A stretch of DNA of 64,000 bases from Physcia stellaris (Eukaryota > Ascomycota > Lecanoromycetes > Caliciales > Physciaceae), in the NCBI GenBank assembly GCA_018902385.1, contig JABSSW010000072.1, positions 62,001-126,000 on the forward strand, read 5' to 3'. The notes below the pieces were generated by a model that saw nothing but the letters and a program-made list of their open reading frames with translations, was not told where the DNA came from and searched no databases. Positions 46,880 to 57,796 of this stretch are shown piece after piece. The position numbers and the translations under genes are program-made. Numbering within the stretch: the first letter of the stretch is position 1; each line of letters begins with the position of its first letter.

Positions 46880-47554
46880 ATGAAGTCCACAGCTATCATC
46901 CTCGTGCTCACCAGCCTCCTCTACTCCACCACCGCAGCCTTACCTAACGGACAGGCCTTCCTCGCCACCGTAAGTTCACCTCTTCCTTCCCTTCCCGTCC
47001 TTCCATCTCATCACATAAACCTCACAAAAACCACCCCACTAACCTCCTCTCCTCTCCAGTTCGACACCCTCCCCCAAGTCGATAGCGGCGGAACAGCACA
47101 CGTCCCAACTCCCTACGTCAACCTCGGCTGGAACAACTTCGTCGTCGCCTCCCCCGGCAATTCCATCCTCATAACGCCCCACAGCAGCCCAGCAGGTGCA
47201 CTGGGCGGTCTCCCCGACCCTACATCCAACTTCACGGTCGACTACCCCGACTCCCCGATCAAAGCCTTCGACCTGATAAGCACATGGGTGGCCTGCGCGA
47301 CTACTGGCAATTATCCGCCTGAGAAGTGCGTAGTGAGGTTTACGGGATATAAGGCACACTATCATGGTTCTGGCCCTACTGGCAATGTTAGCCATGACTA
47401 TGCGTTTTCGGGAGGCGATGTGATGGAGCTCGTTACGTTGCCTGAGAGCTTCAGAAGCCTGGCTACTCTGGACGTTGTTATCACCGTCAATGGGTCCGCT
47501 CATGGACAGGTTGTACAGCTTGATGATGTGAAGGGGGTGGTTTATCGATGGTAA
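46880..47554 (+). CDS. Secreted beta-rich protein, unknown function
   Basis: Two exons (46880-46969, 47060-47554) give 194 residues; the 90 bp intron is in frame and would add 30 residues if retained. Signal peptide MKSTAIILVLTSLLYSTTA. The mature part has alternating hydrophobic strands: HVPTPYVNLGWNNFVVAS, then a Cys-containing middle (TWVACATTGNYPPEKCVV) and TLDVVITVNG, with several NxS/T sites. This layout (VPxPYxxLxWNNF) occurs in uncharacterised secreted ascomycete proteins and suggests a beta-sandwich. No catalytic motif is visible. Confidence 0.7.
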   Translation: MKSTAIILVLTSLLYSTTAALPNGQAFLATVSSPLPSLPVLPSHHINLTKTTPLTSSPLQFDTLPQVDSGGTAHVPTPYVNLGWNNFVVASPGNSILITPHSSPAGALGGLPDPTSNFTVDYPDSPIKAFDLISTWVACATTGNYPPEKCVVRFTGYKAHYHGSGPTGNVSHDYAFSGGDVMELVTLPESFRSLATLDVVITVNGSAHGQVVQLDDVKGVVYRW

Positions 47555-48928
47555 TGGAGGCGTATTATCGGTGACGGTGCTGATGGTAGCTTCTTCGTTC
47601 GGGACCGTGAGTTCGCTCACTAAGCAGTGCATTTAGAGCAGTCAAAGCTGCAACCCCCGAGATAGTATACGTTAGATTCCTATCCATAAGTCCTCCACGG
47701 CGTTATTGAAGCTCTCACTTTCTCACACACTATCATACTAGACTCATGTCCAGGATCATCCAGTCTCGCAAGCAATCACGCAACGGCATCTACAACCCCA
47801 GCCACTACCCACACGATTATGGCACGTCTCGGGCACGAAAACAAAAACATCGAAGCCGTGAAAACGGCCTCTATGCAGAAAATGCATAGACAATGTGTTT
47901 CCCTCGATCAGCAAGACAGAGCGCTCTAGAAACAGTTCAATGTGAACAGCGCTATTCAGTTATTTCGCTAGGTTGGCGTCTGTGTATTGGGTCAGATAAG
48001 TAACGCGCCATCGGCGATTCCAGCCACGGGTGCACGGTTCGTATCCTCGCGTCCCATGTCATGGTGAAATATTGATATTAGGGCTCAACAATCGGGATTG
48101 ACCTGACCTACTATATCATCGCTCACACAGACACCCTCAATTCTGGCGTCGGCGGCGATGAAGCTTAGGTGCCCCCAGCCCCCCTTCCGACCAAGAACAC
48201 CTCCCTCTCCAATTTTTTTTCCATTTCCCGCTACGTCTTTCTCTCCCTCTTCCTCTTAGTGGAAAGCGTGTAAAATTGGGTATCTAGAATTTGATTGATT
48301 GCGTCTCAGCCATCTTATATTTTACACGTCGGAACGGAATAATCTGAGCCCGGCCTCGGAAGGTGAGGGAGATTGGCAGGGTGTAAGGGTACCTCGTACG
48401 CTATATCGCAGCTCTCTCGCTTTTATTTTCTCGCTTCCTTTCTTCTTTCATTCGAACTTTTGGCTTGGTTTTTTTTTTGGTGAGAGGGCAGGGGTTGGGA
48501 GGTTAATTCTCAAAACAGATCCCAGAAGAAACAAAGCCTCTGCTCTCTCACAGTTGGAAATACATGGCAAATTAGTCGGTCATCGACTTCAATCCTAAAT
48601 TCAATAAAATAGGAAAAACACATATATAAAAAAGAGCGAGAAAGAAGGAAACGGAAAAACACCCCCACAGGTAGGCACTCACTCCTGAAAGCAAAGTTCC
48701 CCGAAAAGACGACGCGCGACATGTTTCAAAAGCGAGAACATGGCAGCCAAGGGTGATGCAGAAGCTCAATCGCAAAAGAGAGGGGAAGCCCGAAGCGAAT
48801 TTAGAGATGCCATTTGCCGGACCATGGCCATTTGAATTATAAAGAGACCGGCTAGGGGGTATTGCAGGCGAGGATTGATAGACTGCTGAAATATCATAGA
48901 GAGGGAATAAGAGGATATATGCCGCTGC
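47555..48928. other. Intergenic region
   Basis: Contains low-complexity pyrimidine-rich and T-rich stretches at about 48210-48480. No supported gene or RNA; a tRNA-like fragment near 48030 was rejected. Confidence 0.35.
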
Positions 48929-50604
48929 CTAACTACAAGCTTGAACCCCTAGCCTGCCTAGCTGATTGACTGATTGATTGTCCTTTTCACACACGAAGCG
49001 GCAACAGTAAGAACTCGTGAAGAGGCGCTTTTCCATTTCCCCCTCTTCCCCCCTCTCCCCTCCACCACCCCCATCCAACCGTTCCCAAATGCTCGTCCCT
49101 TCATGACCCGGCTGATAATGTCCCGTCCACACTTTATCCAAGCTCAAACTCCGGTTATACCTCTCATGCGTCCAGTGCCCCGGTCTCCCGAAGTCGCGAC
49201 AGGTATGTTCGCGGTAATTCTGGTCGAGGCTGAGGAAGGGGAAGTACCGCGATGGGAGCAGGGTTAGGTCGCTTTGATATGTGCTTTGTTGGCGGATGTG
49301 GGCCTGTGGTTGGGGGGCGGGGGCGTTAGTGGGTTTTTGGTGGGGAGGGAGGGAGATGTGAAACGTTTTCAAGATGATTAGGGGTTCATGCAGGTAGAGA
49401 GAGATATAGGCCAGGGGAGGGGATGGGAGGGGTACTGACCGTTGAGAAGAGGTTTGGTGGTAGTTTCCCGGGTACGAGTACAGGGATTTGCGAATATGGT
49501 CCTAGAGCCTGCTGTAAGCGTTCTACATATGCGAACTTCTCCGCTCGGAAAAAGGACAGACTCGGGAGATGGTGACGTAGTAGGCAGTGTAAGGTGTGAA
49601 ACATGTCGAGGCTGTGAGAAGATATAAGTAAGTAGTCAGTGAAGATGAAAGCGATAGGCAGGTGATAGCACCTAGCCGCGTAGCCTCCCCACCCCTTGTT
49701 CCAGTAGCGGGTATAATCGGGCCCGAACTGCGCTTTTGCTTCTTCTTCGGAGAGCAGGAAAAACCGTCCTAGAAGATCGTCCCTCGAAATGCCAAAAAGG
49801 GGGGGAGATCATTAGAATTAAATGCGTAAGTCATCCCCCTTTGCTAATGCTGCGTACTTCCTTCATTGCTATGTACAAAAACCTTGATGTTTTGAGCCTG
49901 GCCGGCCTGTAGGTTTCCTGCATGAGCGAAACAGCTCAACAGAGCAGCTTTCAGAATTTGACTATTTTTTCTGTTTTTGCGACTGGATTCTGGAGCGAAA
50001 AGAAAAAAACAAAGTCTCATAAGAAGATGAAAACGTCGAAAAAGATCAAAAAATGAATGAACGAAAAAAAAGAAAAAAAAAAGATGAGAAATGAAAAGAA
50101 CGAGACATTGATTTTCTATTTAATTAGGAGACCAGTCTTTTCAAGTTTTTTTCATTTCGTCATCTCTGCATTAGCACTCACGTCTAGCCTGGACGATCTG
50201 CTCCGAGATAATGGACTGTCCAAGCACCGTCAATCTCATCGCTCGGCTCACTGGCGTATCGCTTCTCCCCAGGCGCATGTTCCACGTAGTCCTCGCCGTC
50301 GGCCCTGAAGATGGGCGGGCACCGGTAGCGCACTTTGTATATCCAGATTTGAGACTTCGCTGGTACTGTGCTTCAAAAGAGGGGAATGTTAAATCTTTCG
50401 CGAACAGGGATGATTACGCACTGAGCCCTATACCGGACTCGACACTGCGTATCCGTTGCTCTGCTTGAAGGCCCAGGATGCGACGAGCATGGTCAATAAG
50501 ATGGCTGAGAGCGTCCACGGTATTAATGCGGACCCTATTATCGCCACTCGGCGCTTGCGGCGGGGGAAGGGAGCGTCGCCTTCTGTGTTGGGGTTGTCCT
50601 CCAT
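48929..50604 (-). CDS. UstYa/DUF3328-family protein with degenerate second HxxHC motif
   Basis: Reconstructed exons: 50604-50434, 50354-50182, 49768-49672, 49611-49440 and 49303-48929, about 329 residues. The N-terminus is basic (FPRRKRR) and followed by one membrane helix (VAIIGSALIPWTLSAILLTM), as in UstYa proteins. Family landmarks: RYASEPSDEIDGAW, FFLLSEEEAKAQFGPDY, then LDMFHTLHCL (first HxxHC motif) and, near the end, SDLTLLPSRYF and HTCRDFG. The second HxxHC is missing: the segment before DLT reads AHIRQQSTYQSDLT. The junction between exons 2 and 3 is unclear because the frame after GAW meets a stop; a shift or other splice site is needed. UstYa homologues oxidise or cyclise peptides in RiPP and other clusters. 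The missing ligands raise doubt about activity here. Confidence 0.65.
49769..50181 (-). other. Unusually long intron/spacer with A-rich low complexity in the UstYa-like gene
   Basis: About 410 bp separate exons 2 and 3, against roughly 50-140 bp elsewhere in this gene. It contains A-rich runs on the plus strand at about 50055-50100, near the end of what would be the intron's 5' part. It may be an expanded intron or a sign that the two halves are not one transcript. Confidence 0.45.
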
Positions 50605-52149
50605 TGGGTGCGGGTGGTATCTTTTCCTTGGCTACCGGTGATTTTGGAGATGGGGACTTGATGGTAGTCGTTGTTAATGCTAAGCTCTATGATGATGATA
50701 CTTGAGGTACCGGCTTTCCATAGAAGAATAAAGTCGACTAAATAGGGACAAGAGTGGAATATAGAGAGATGGTGAACATGCATAGAGAGATAACTCGAGA
50801 GGGAAGGAACGACGACGTGATGGGTGGGACCCAGAGAAGGTGCCTTCCCCAGTCTGCTCAATATCGTAAGAGGTGTCGGCAGTAAATGATTCGAGGAAGA
50901 TCTCTACCTAACATGTCAGGTATGATGTACACCAAGTCTGTTGTGGTCTGCATCGATAATAGAACTGTTGATCGACTGGCTCTTGAATGTTCCACCACGA
51001 CGGATAGCCGCTCATGATAGTGGAGAGGTCTCCGATGAGATGACAGGATAACTGCAACAACCTGCAAAAATAATCAAATCATCTCCACATATTTCTACCT
51101 TGAAAGCCAATGACATCTGACCTTAGCGTTGTATTGCGTGAGAGCGACGACCTCGAGAGCCCGGTCCTGCACTACAATCGATGCCTTGACCTGCACCACG
51201 CTAGATAGAGAGTATGGAGAAGGAAATTGGGCGCTGACTCAGCGAAAAGAAATTTGTGTCCATTTGACAACTCGAATGGATAGTACACCGCGAGTCAGAA
51301 CCAGGGGTCGACTGCATGCTCGGCACCGTCATTATGCATGCAGCTCGGTCCGACAAGACGAATATCTGGGCCTTGGCTGCAGGTTTGACGGTCGGTTCAC
51401 CTCCATCTTTACCTTGACGGATGCATTGCTAACGTCATGTTCTAGGATATGTAAGCCCGCGGCTCATCTGTGGAACTGGTGTGTAAATATGCCCAATTCA
51501 CCGTTATTTACCCAACATCCAGGGATAGTCTTCTCCATGTTCGGAGCCCTGGTAGCTGCTTCCAACTGTCAGTCATGCTTCGTCCAGACTATAGTGGGAA
51601 GAGAATAGATGAACTTGAGCCCAACAGCAAGTCCTGCCCGCTTCTTGCCATCTGATCACCCGAGTTGCAAGGTATGGTTTTCAGGTCCAAAAAGGCGTGG
51701 CTTTCAGCACTGGCAGCGCAGACCTCGAGGAGCAAAAGATGGACTTTCGAAGAGTGCTCGCTCTTTCATGAGTGCTGATGTAGGTATTTCTGAAAATGTT
51801 AACTCTGTCTTCTGCCCCGTGCAGGAGAGACGCATCGTCCTCACTACCGCCACAGCAGCGATTCTCTCAACACTATCCTCGAAAATCAACCTGAGCCCTA
51901 GATCTGATAGCTGAGGAAGGACTTGTATGTAGGCAACAGCCAGAGCAAAATCAGAGTAACATCATGACAATACTGGCATGCCACTAACGAATGGAGCCTT
52001 AGCTTGAAGCCAGATATCCCGGATTGAGAGAGGTTAACAACGTCAATAGTGATGGATGTCAGGATAGAATTGAAAAATGGTAGACGCTTCCACATCGAAA
52101 ATCGCCGACGAATCGCAGTACATCCATAGACAATGAAAGCGTGATACAC
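50605..52149. other. Intergenic region
   Basis: 1.5 kb. ORFs at 51129-51608 and 51609-51914 (plus) have no family resemblance. No repeat or RNA gene seen. Confidence 0.35.
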
Positions 52150-53043
52150 TCAATAGCAATGGTCACCCTTGGCAAATTCATCCTGGCAAAGACCAGCCAG
52201 TGTCCCTCCTAGATCCATCCCAACCCATCGAAATTTAATATCAGGCATTTCGATAAATGGCTGAGCGACTGTCAATAACTTTTCAACGACCCCATCTTTT
52301 GCTTCTGTACTCATGGTTTTGGAAGCTTCGCGAGAAACTTGAATTTCAAAGAGAACCATCCGAAGGCCTCCAAAGCCCCTGGACATGATTGGGCTGTTCT
52401 CCTTCCTAGTGCGCCAATAATTCGGCGCAGCCTTATCAAACCGAAGTACGAAAGCCATTGTTGACAAATGGGAAAATGCCTTGGTACTGATCTCTGAAAT
52501 AAACCTACTGGCTGCGCCTTGATATAGTCCATACTGGAAACAGAAGATAAAACGTCCATATAAGACCTCTTCGGCTTCTTCCCGGACAGAACGACTGACG
52601 CAAATCATATTGGCTAGTTCCTCAGGACTCTCTCTATAACTTTCCCGATGAGGAGCAACGGTATGAGGTGTCGTGAGAAGAAAGTTCTCAATTTCAAGCG
52701 GATACGTCAAGAGTGACTTGGACATCCAACTTGTGGGCAGCAAACGGCCTGGCTTGACCAGAACTTTTGTAGATGGCCATTGATTGTACCCTACGTTTGT
52801 GGGCGACGAAAGGCTTGACTTTGTCAAGAGTTTTGGGGTGGGCCATTGATTATACCCCGCGGCCATGCAGCACAATTGACGTTTACAGTGTAGGAGATGC
52901 TGATAGTATATTGCGTCGCGGAGCTCTCGTGGCAGTGAGAAGAGCTTCGGGAACTGATTCAAATCGGGAGCATCATGCTCTGGATTCCTAGAGCTTGTAT
53001 CTGAAATGATGGATTTTGCATGTTCCTGATTAGGTGACGCCAT
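52150..53043 (-). CDS. Fungal LPRELRDxIY-motif protein (2EXR/F-box-like), internal duplication
   Basis: Intronless, 297 residues. FSLPRELRDAIYYQHLL near residue 35 is the N-terminal signature of a large family of fungal proteins of unknown function, distantly F-box-like. It continues with LANMICVSRSVREEAEEVLYG, also typical. Residues about 63-105 contain a tandem duplication of a 22-residue unit starting GYNQWP, matching a 66 bp DNA repeat. No localisation signal. Function unknown; such genes are often expanded in Pezizomycotina. Confidence 0.7.
   Translation of the reverse strand: MASPNQEHAKSIISDTSSRNPEHDAPDLNQFPKLFSLPRELRDAIYYQHLLHCKRQLCCMAAGYNQWPTPKLLTKSSLSSPTNVGYNQWPSTKVLVKPGRLLPTSWMSKSLLTYPLEIENFLLTTPHTVAPHRESYRESPEELANMICVSRSVREEAEEVLYGRFIFCFQYGLYQGAASRFISEISTKAFSHLSTMAFVLRFDKAAPNYWRTRKENSPIMSRGFGGLRMVLFEIQVSREASKTMSTEAKDGVVEKLLTVAQPFIEMPDIKFRWVGMDLGGTLAGLCQDEFAKGDHCY
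52733..52864. repeat. 66 bp tandem duplication inside the LPRELRD gene
   Basis: Two copies with period 66 (for example TTTGTAGATGGCCATTGATT versus TTTTGGGGTGGGCCATTGATT). They keep the reading frame and differ by about ten substitutions, so the duplication is not recent. Confidence 0.65.
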
Positions 53044-53458
53044 AGCTGGCGATTTACAAGCGGGCTGATGGTCGCAAGCCCACTAAGCATTGCATCCGTG
53101 CTAGTGAGAGTGGATTACTCTCGTGGTCTGAAGTTACTGAGGTTTTGTGGTGAGTGCGGTACAAATGATGGTGCAAGGACACAGCTGACATAGCTTTGTG
53201 AGGCGGGTTCATGACCTTCTGCTCAAAGTCTGACTCAGGATCCTGGCTTGAGACCGATCATTGGGTTCGACGATTATGCAGTGAGCCCGGAACTGTGTCC
53301 AATCAGCGAGGCCCTGAGCCGCATCTAAAAAATTCAGCTTCTCACTCTTCGACAGGCCAGGTCGAGCTTCTGTTGTATATATACCTAGCTTCAACGTTAT
53401 CACCTAACCTCGTGCACACGTTGATATAAACCTAATACCTAATTATATAGAGATTACA
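53044..53458. other. Intergenic region
   Basis: 415 bp between two minus-strand genes; no feature recognised. Confidence 0.35.
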
Positions 53459-54805
53459 TCAAAGACTATATAGTTCGGCCAGATCTAGTCTGTATTCGGC
53501 GTCTTCTGCCGATAAGCTTGCCTCCTTATCATTCATCGCAAATGGAGTCAGATCGAAGAAAGGACAAGACAGGAATTCAAAGGTGACTCCAATGTCGTGG
53601 TAAACATCCATGAGTTCTTGCATGTCAGACGCCGGGCCGTATCGCGTCCCAGTCCAGCACTCCGGCTGCTGTTCCCACCAAATCAATCGTCTTAGTCTTG
53701 GAAGCACTCTTTGCTGATCCCGGGCTAAACGCTTCAAACGGTCGATACGACGAATCCTGTAGGGGTCTCGGTTATTTGAAGTGCGACCCATCGGGTGTTG
53801 CAATTGCATGATCTCCAAATTCTCGGGAAGAAGTTGATGGAACATCTCATCCTCCCGGCGCACAAGGAAAGTTTCCGGGATTCCCAAGCGTTTCAAGCGA
53901 GTGAAATGCGCTAGGCTGCCGAACAAAGACGACGTAGAGAAGGAAGCATCATCGCTGCATGCGACAGCAAGCTCGACCAGAGTGTCTGCATGATGGTTCA
54001 TCAAATGGCCAATGTCATGGGGTATTATGCCGCAAGGATAGTCGTGGCTCGAGTCCCAAGAGATGTTAATTTCGAAAATGAAACTTTGTAGTGATTCCAC
54101 AGATCTAAAGATATCTGGTAATACGCCTAGTCCCTTATCGTCGCAGTCGAGGAGGCGAAGATGGGTGATTGGGGACGTTCGGATCTTGTCTCTGGGGAAG
54201 AAGCGATTTTGGTTCGGCTTCATGAGATCTACACTGTTAATCTCCAGATTGCGCAGAGAATTGAGCCAGAAGTAGCGAGAGATGTGTTCGATTGTAGACA
54301 CCATCTTTGCCGGGTCTGTCTCATTACTAGAGCAACGGAACCGCTCGAAGGAAAGACGCAGACTCTCGATTGTGTGTCTGGACAAATCTAGCTTGTGCGG
54401 CGGAGGGCTTAATTCAAGCGAACGCAAACACGGTACTTTCTCGATCAGGGCACTCTGGTTTTCGAAATCTTCATACCATGAATGGTGTAAGACGACTATA
54501 GATAGCAATTTGACTTTGTTTTGAAGCCCACTGTTAGTCTCCAAAAGCTTGATCAAATCATTGAATATGCGGACGTTGCCTTGATCGAACAGTGTGCTCG
54601 TTGGATCACAGCTTTTGGACCTTGGTTTGATACAAAGTTCGATATCGTGATATAGCACAGGCTGAGCTGCTGTCCAGAATCTTCGGCAAACCAGCGATAT
54701 TTTGAGTCGATTTTGTTGGCCAGGAACGTGCAAGAAGATCTTTTCGAGGATCTCGTTAGGGAGAGAGTCAATCTTAAGATTCGATGTCCTCCCATTGCTG
54801 GACAT
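53459..54805 (-). CDS. F-box protein with leucine-rich C-terminus
   Basis: Intronless, 448 residues from the ATG at 54805; the frame extends upstream without an ATG. The N-terminal F-box is KIDSLPNEILEKIFLHVPG, then LKISLVCRRFWTAAQPVLYH. The rest has irregular Leu-rich segments (VPCLRSLELS, SLRNLEINSVDL, HLRLLDCDDKGL, HFTRLKRLGIPE) suggesting an LRR-like solenoid for substrate binding. F-box proteins recruit targets to SCF ubiquitin ligases. Fungal genomes carry many divergent ones with no known substrate. Confidence 0.82.
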   Translation of the reverse strand: MSSNGRTSNLKIDSLPNEILEKIFLHVPGQQNRLKISLVCRRFWTAAQPVLYHDIELCIKPRSKSCDPTSTLFDQGNVRIFNDLIKLLETNSGLQNKVKLLSIVVLHHSWYEDFENQSALIEKVPCLRSLELSPPPHKLDLSRHTIESLRLSFERFRCSSNETDPAKMVSTIEHISRYFWLNSLRNLEINSVDLMKPNQNRFFPRDKIRTSPITHLRLLDCDDKGLGVLPDIFRSVESLQSFIFEINISWDSSHDYPCGIIPHDIGHLMNHHADTLVELAVACSDDASFSTSSLFGSLAHFTRLKRLGIPETFLVRREDEMFHQLLPENLEIMQLQHPMGRTSNNRDPYRIRRIDRLKRLARDQQRVLPRLRRLIWWEQQPECWTGTRYGPASDMQELMDVYHDIGVTFEFLSCPFFDLTPFAMNDKEASLSAEDAEYRLDLAELYSL

Positions 54806-56134
54806 GATCGGTTTCCAAGCCGTGGCTTGAGTCAGTTCATTCAACCAGAAAGGTCATAAGCGGTCTCAAATGAAGCGTGCAAGGTAATATTCCAGAAGGA
54901 GATTGCAGAAATCCAAATTATCTCGAAGAAGTCCAAGGTGATAGCTGAACTTATCACGCATTAAGGTTATGACTAATGTATGTGTGAGATGTGGCTCAAG
55001 GAGGCGGTGCATGAGTCAACCCGAAGATCGCTAAATTGGTCACTTATTGGCCTGATCCTTCGTGGAAGCCTGGATTCCTACTGCGGCATTGCACCAAGCA
55101 AACCTCTCGGGAGAGTATCGTTGCTTCATCGCAATTGACACCGTTGATAGGTTGACAACTAGACATCGTGCATCTTCCAGCCGAAGACTTTGCGGGCCTG
55201 CAGATGTGTTCAGTCCTTACAAAAAAAGCCTTCTCAGTTGAAGCCTACAGCTTTATTCCTCTACTGTTGTGTCTTAGCCATTGAAATCGCCGAATCCCGT
55301 CCTTGTGAATTGGAATGCAATAGCTCGACATCACTCGTGGTTGTCTAGCGTGCTGGGAGAGCCGTTTCCGCTAATTCCACCAAGCGCAAAGTCATGCAAG
55401 CTCAAGCTTTGGCCTATTCAGTCCATTCATTCGCCCTTTTGGGTTGTCTTTGCCTTCTACTATCTTGCGAACAGCGGTGGATATGAAGGAGAGGAGCGGT
55501 AAGAAAACTTGTAGGGCCGGGTAAAATTGACTGACCTATTAGATTAGCACGACACTTCAGGTATCCGATGCTCGCAGAGACTCACCTGAGACCCGAGGAT
55601 GATTGTTTGACAGTCGAGTGACAGGTGAACTACATGGTCCCGCATATTCCGAGACGGTACACCACCTTAGAAGATGCAGTCATGCCAATAGTAATGAAGT
55701 CGAGCCGTTCTATTGTTGACTACCGATCCGCGAAGAATGAATCCAAGGGTGGTCAAAACACCCATTGGCTGCAATCACATCCGTTCTTCTACAGATTGTT
55801 TCTTGCGAGCTTTGGCTGAAGGACAAAGCGTGTAAGCACCTCAGCTGATGTACAGCCAGTATTTCCTTCAACTTGGGCAACCGGACCGGATATCATGCCC
55901 ACGAGTCAGGCTAGTCACATGATGATGTCATCACGAGTCGAAGATACCCTAGTAACCCTATCCGCCGTTAGCCCGAACTTCAGTGGCGACTTTGCCGAGA
56001 TGATGTAGCATACCTTATTTCTGCATCGTGCAGAAGTCTTTGGTCAAAGATATCCGTATCAATCTAGTCAAAGGATTACGGCGAAGAACAGGGTGCCCCG
56101 GAACATGGGAGAGAGGTAGTACGAGTCGCCGACG
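54806..56134. other. Intergenic region
   Basis: 1.3 kb between divergent genes; ORFs at 55281-55502 and 55625-55819 are unrecognised. Confidence 0.35.
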
Positions 56135-57154
56135 ATGAGTATCAGCTACCTTCGTGCCCGAGCCGACGAGCGAGGGGATCTTGTGCGGCAGAACCTGAAA
56201 GAGGACTTAGCACCTTCACTTCCAATTATTCCTACCTTCCCAACATTAGAACAAGCAGTGACAGCAAAGAATCTCTTACGATCGCTCCCTCTGCCTTTAG
56301 AGCTCATCGAATCGATTATGGATTTCGCAGAGTATTGGCCTAGCGTTACCTCCCGTATGAAGGACTCTGTCGCCGTCATGAGCGATCCAATAGCGAAAAA
56401 GACAGACTTTTACTCCATCATGTTCACCTATCATCACTGGGTCAAGGAATACTTGCGGAGTCGAGAGCTTTTCCAATCAGAACCCGTGGCATTTAGGCAC
56501 GGACCGAAAGCAACTGCTTCGTGGAAAATGAGGGCTGGCAGTCATGCTACCCATTCTCTGGACCAGATAGGCAATGCGCAAAAAGTTGCTTTGCCCGCTC
56601 GCGGCAATAGGCCATGTCGAAAAGTTGTGTTCGATATCGTCAGTCGCGAAGATTGCAAATATGTCGAAGAAAAGTCAACTTGGTTTGAAGCTACGCTTGA
56701 AAAGCCAGAGTGCGAGTATACGGTAGATCCGCTGAGCTTGTCGTGTGATAGAGCTTTGAACGCTGTCCGGGAGCAATCAAAGCCGCGTGCAAAGGTCTTT
56801 GATTCGATGCAGTCTTTATGGAAGGCTCCTATATCTGTCGCCAAAGGGTTCGTGCCCAAGAGAAAAGTTGACCCAACCCGAAGAGGCACAGAGACTTCTC
56901 CCATCATATTAACATACAATAAGACAGACACCAAGCGGAACCACCATCACTGTCTGGCTTGGAAATACGACGATCTTAGCGGTAGCGACGGGGAAAGCCT
57001 TTCCGATGGTGCCAAATTTGTACGCTCTATGGAGATCGGCGATCGTATCATCTTGTATGCAAGAGCTGAGAATCATTTTAATGATACTCGTCGATTTTAC
57101 TTATGGATGAATTATGTCGCCAGCGCGAGTGTACGAATTTACTGGGCTGTGTAG
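56135..57154 (+). CDS. Conserved fungal protein ending in RIYWAV
   Basis: Intronless, 339 residues. LPLPLELIESIMDFAEYWPS near residue 50 resembles an F-box-like helix pair. The C-terminus follows a common fungal pattern of a charged LAWKYDDL, a segment KFVRSMEIGDRIILYARA and the ending VRIYWAV. The middle is basic and weakly conserved. Function unknown. No signal peptide or membrane helix. Confidence 0.65.
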   Translation: MSISYLRARADERGDLVRQNLKEDLAPSLPIIPTFPTLEQAVTAKNLLRSLPLPLELIESIMDFAEYWPSVTSRMKDSVAVMSDPIAKKTDFYSIMFTYHHWVKEYLRSRELFQSEPVAFRHGPKATASWKMRAGSHATHSLDQIGNAQKVALPARGNRPCRKVVFDIVSREDCKYVEEKSTWFEATLEKPECEYTVDPLSLSCDRALNAVREQSKPRAKVFDSMQSLWKAPISVAKGFVPKRKVDPTRRGTETSPIILTYNKTDTKRNHHHCLAWKYDDLSGSDGESLSDGAKFVRSMEIGDRIILYARAENHFNDTRRFYLWMNYVASASVRIYWAV

Positions 57155-57796
57155 CGCAGGGAAGGCATTCAGGGTCCGTACTTATCAGAAGCGCCTCTGA
57201 TGCAAATCCCGGCTCCAGGAGCAGATGTCAAATGTAGAACCTCGATCTCACACGGAAACATCTAGAGCGTGCATTTAGTCTTCTCGCAGGTCCCTCAGCA
57301 TGCCTGTGTCAACACGTGCTAGATTGGACACACTCAAGCGGATTCAGAATATTTACTCTAGTATTACTCTGGAGAGTAACCTAACGAGCCTAACATCACC
57401 TTCCCGAGAGTACACCACTCGCCATGTCACACAAAATCCATTTATCAAGCCCCATACAGTACCGCCATGACTGGTCCATCTATCTACAAGAGCTGACCAG
57501 CCCGGCAAACCACCTCGTGCTCTCCTCAAATACCTCTTCTGGAATGCTTTCCACGATGGACCGCCACTTCAAACCCGCGCATCTCACCTTTGCATCCTCC
57601 TTCCAACAACGTGCACAACATACATCGAACCGTGAAGGCCCGTATCTCAGGAATTGAATCGCATTATTCAGACACTCATCCTCTTTTCACAGACTGCCAC
57701 TCAGTAGTCTCGGACGCAGCCGCGGCATCAAGAGGATGATCTAATATTCGAATATGAAAAGTATATTAATTACCTCCATAGTGCAGTCCCCATAAG
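57155..57796. other. Intergenic region between convergent genes
   Basis: No supported gene; the ORF at 57424-57657 is short and unrecognised. Confidence 0.35.

Noticed and set aside
48020-48062. tRNA-like TTCGTATCC arm
   Set aside because: No matching acceptor stem, D-arm or anticodon arm could be folded around it.
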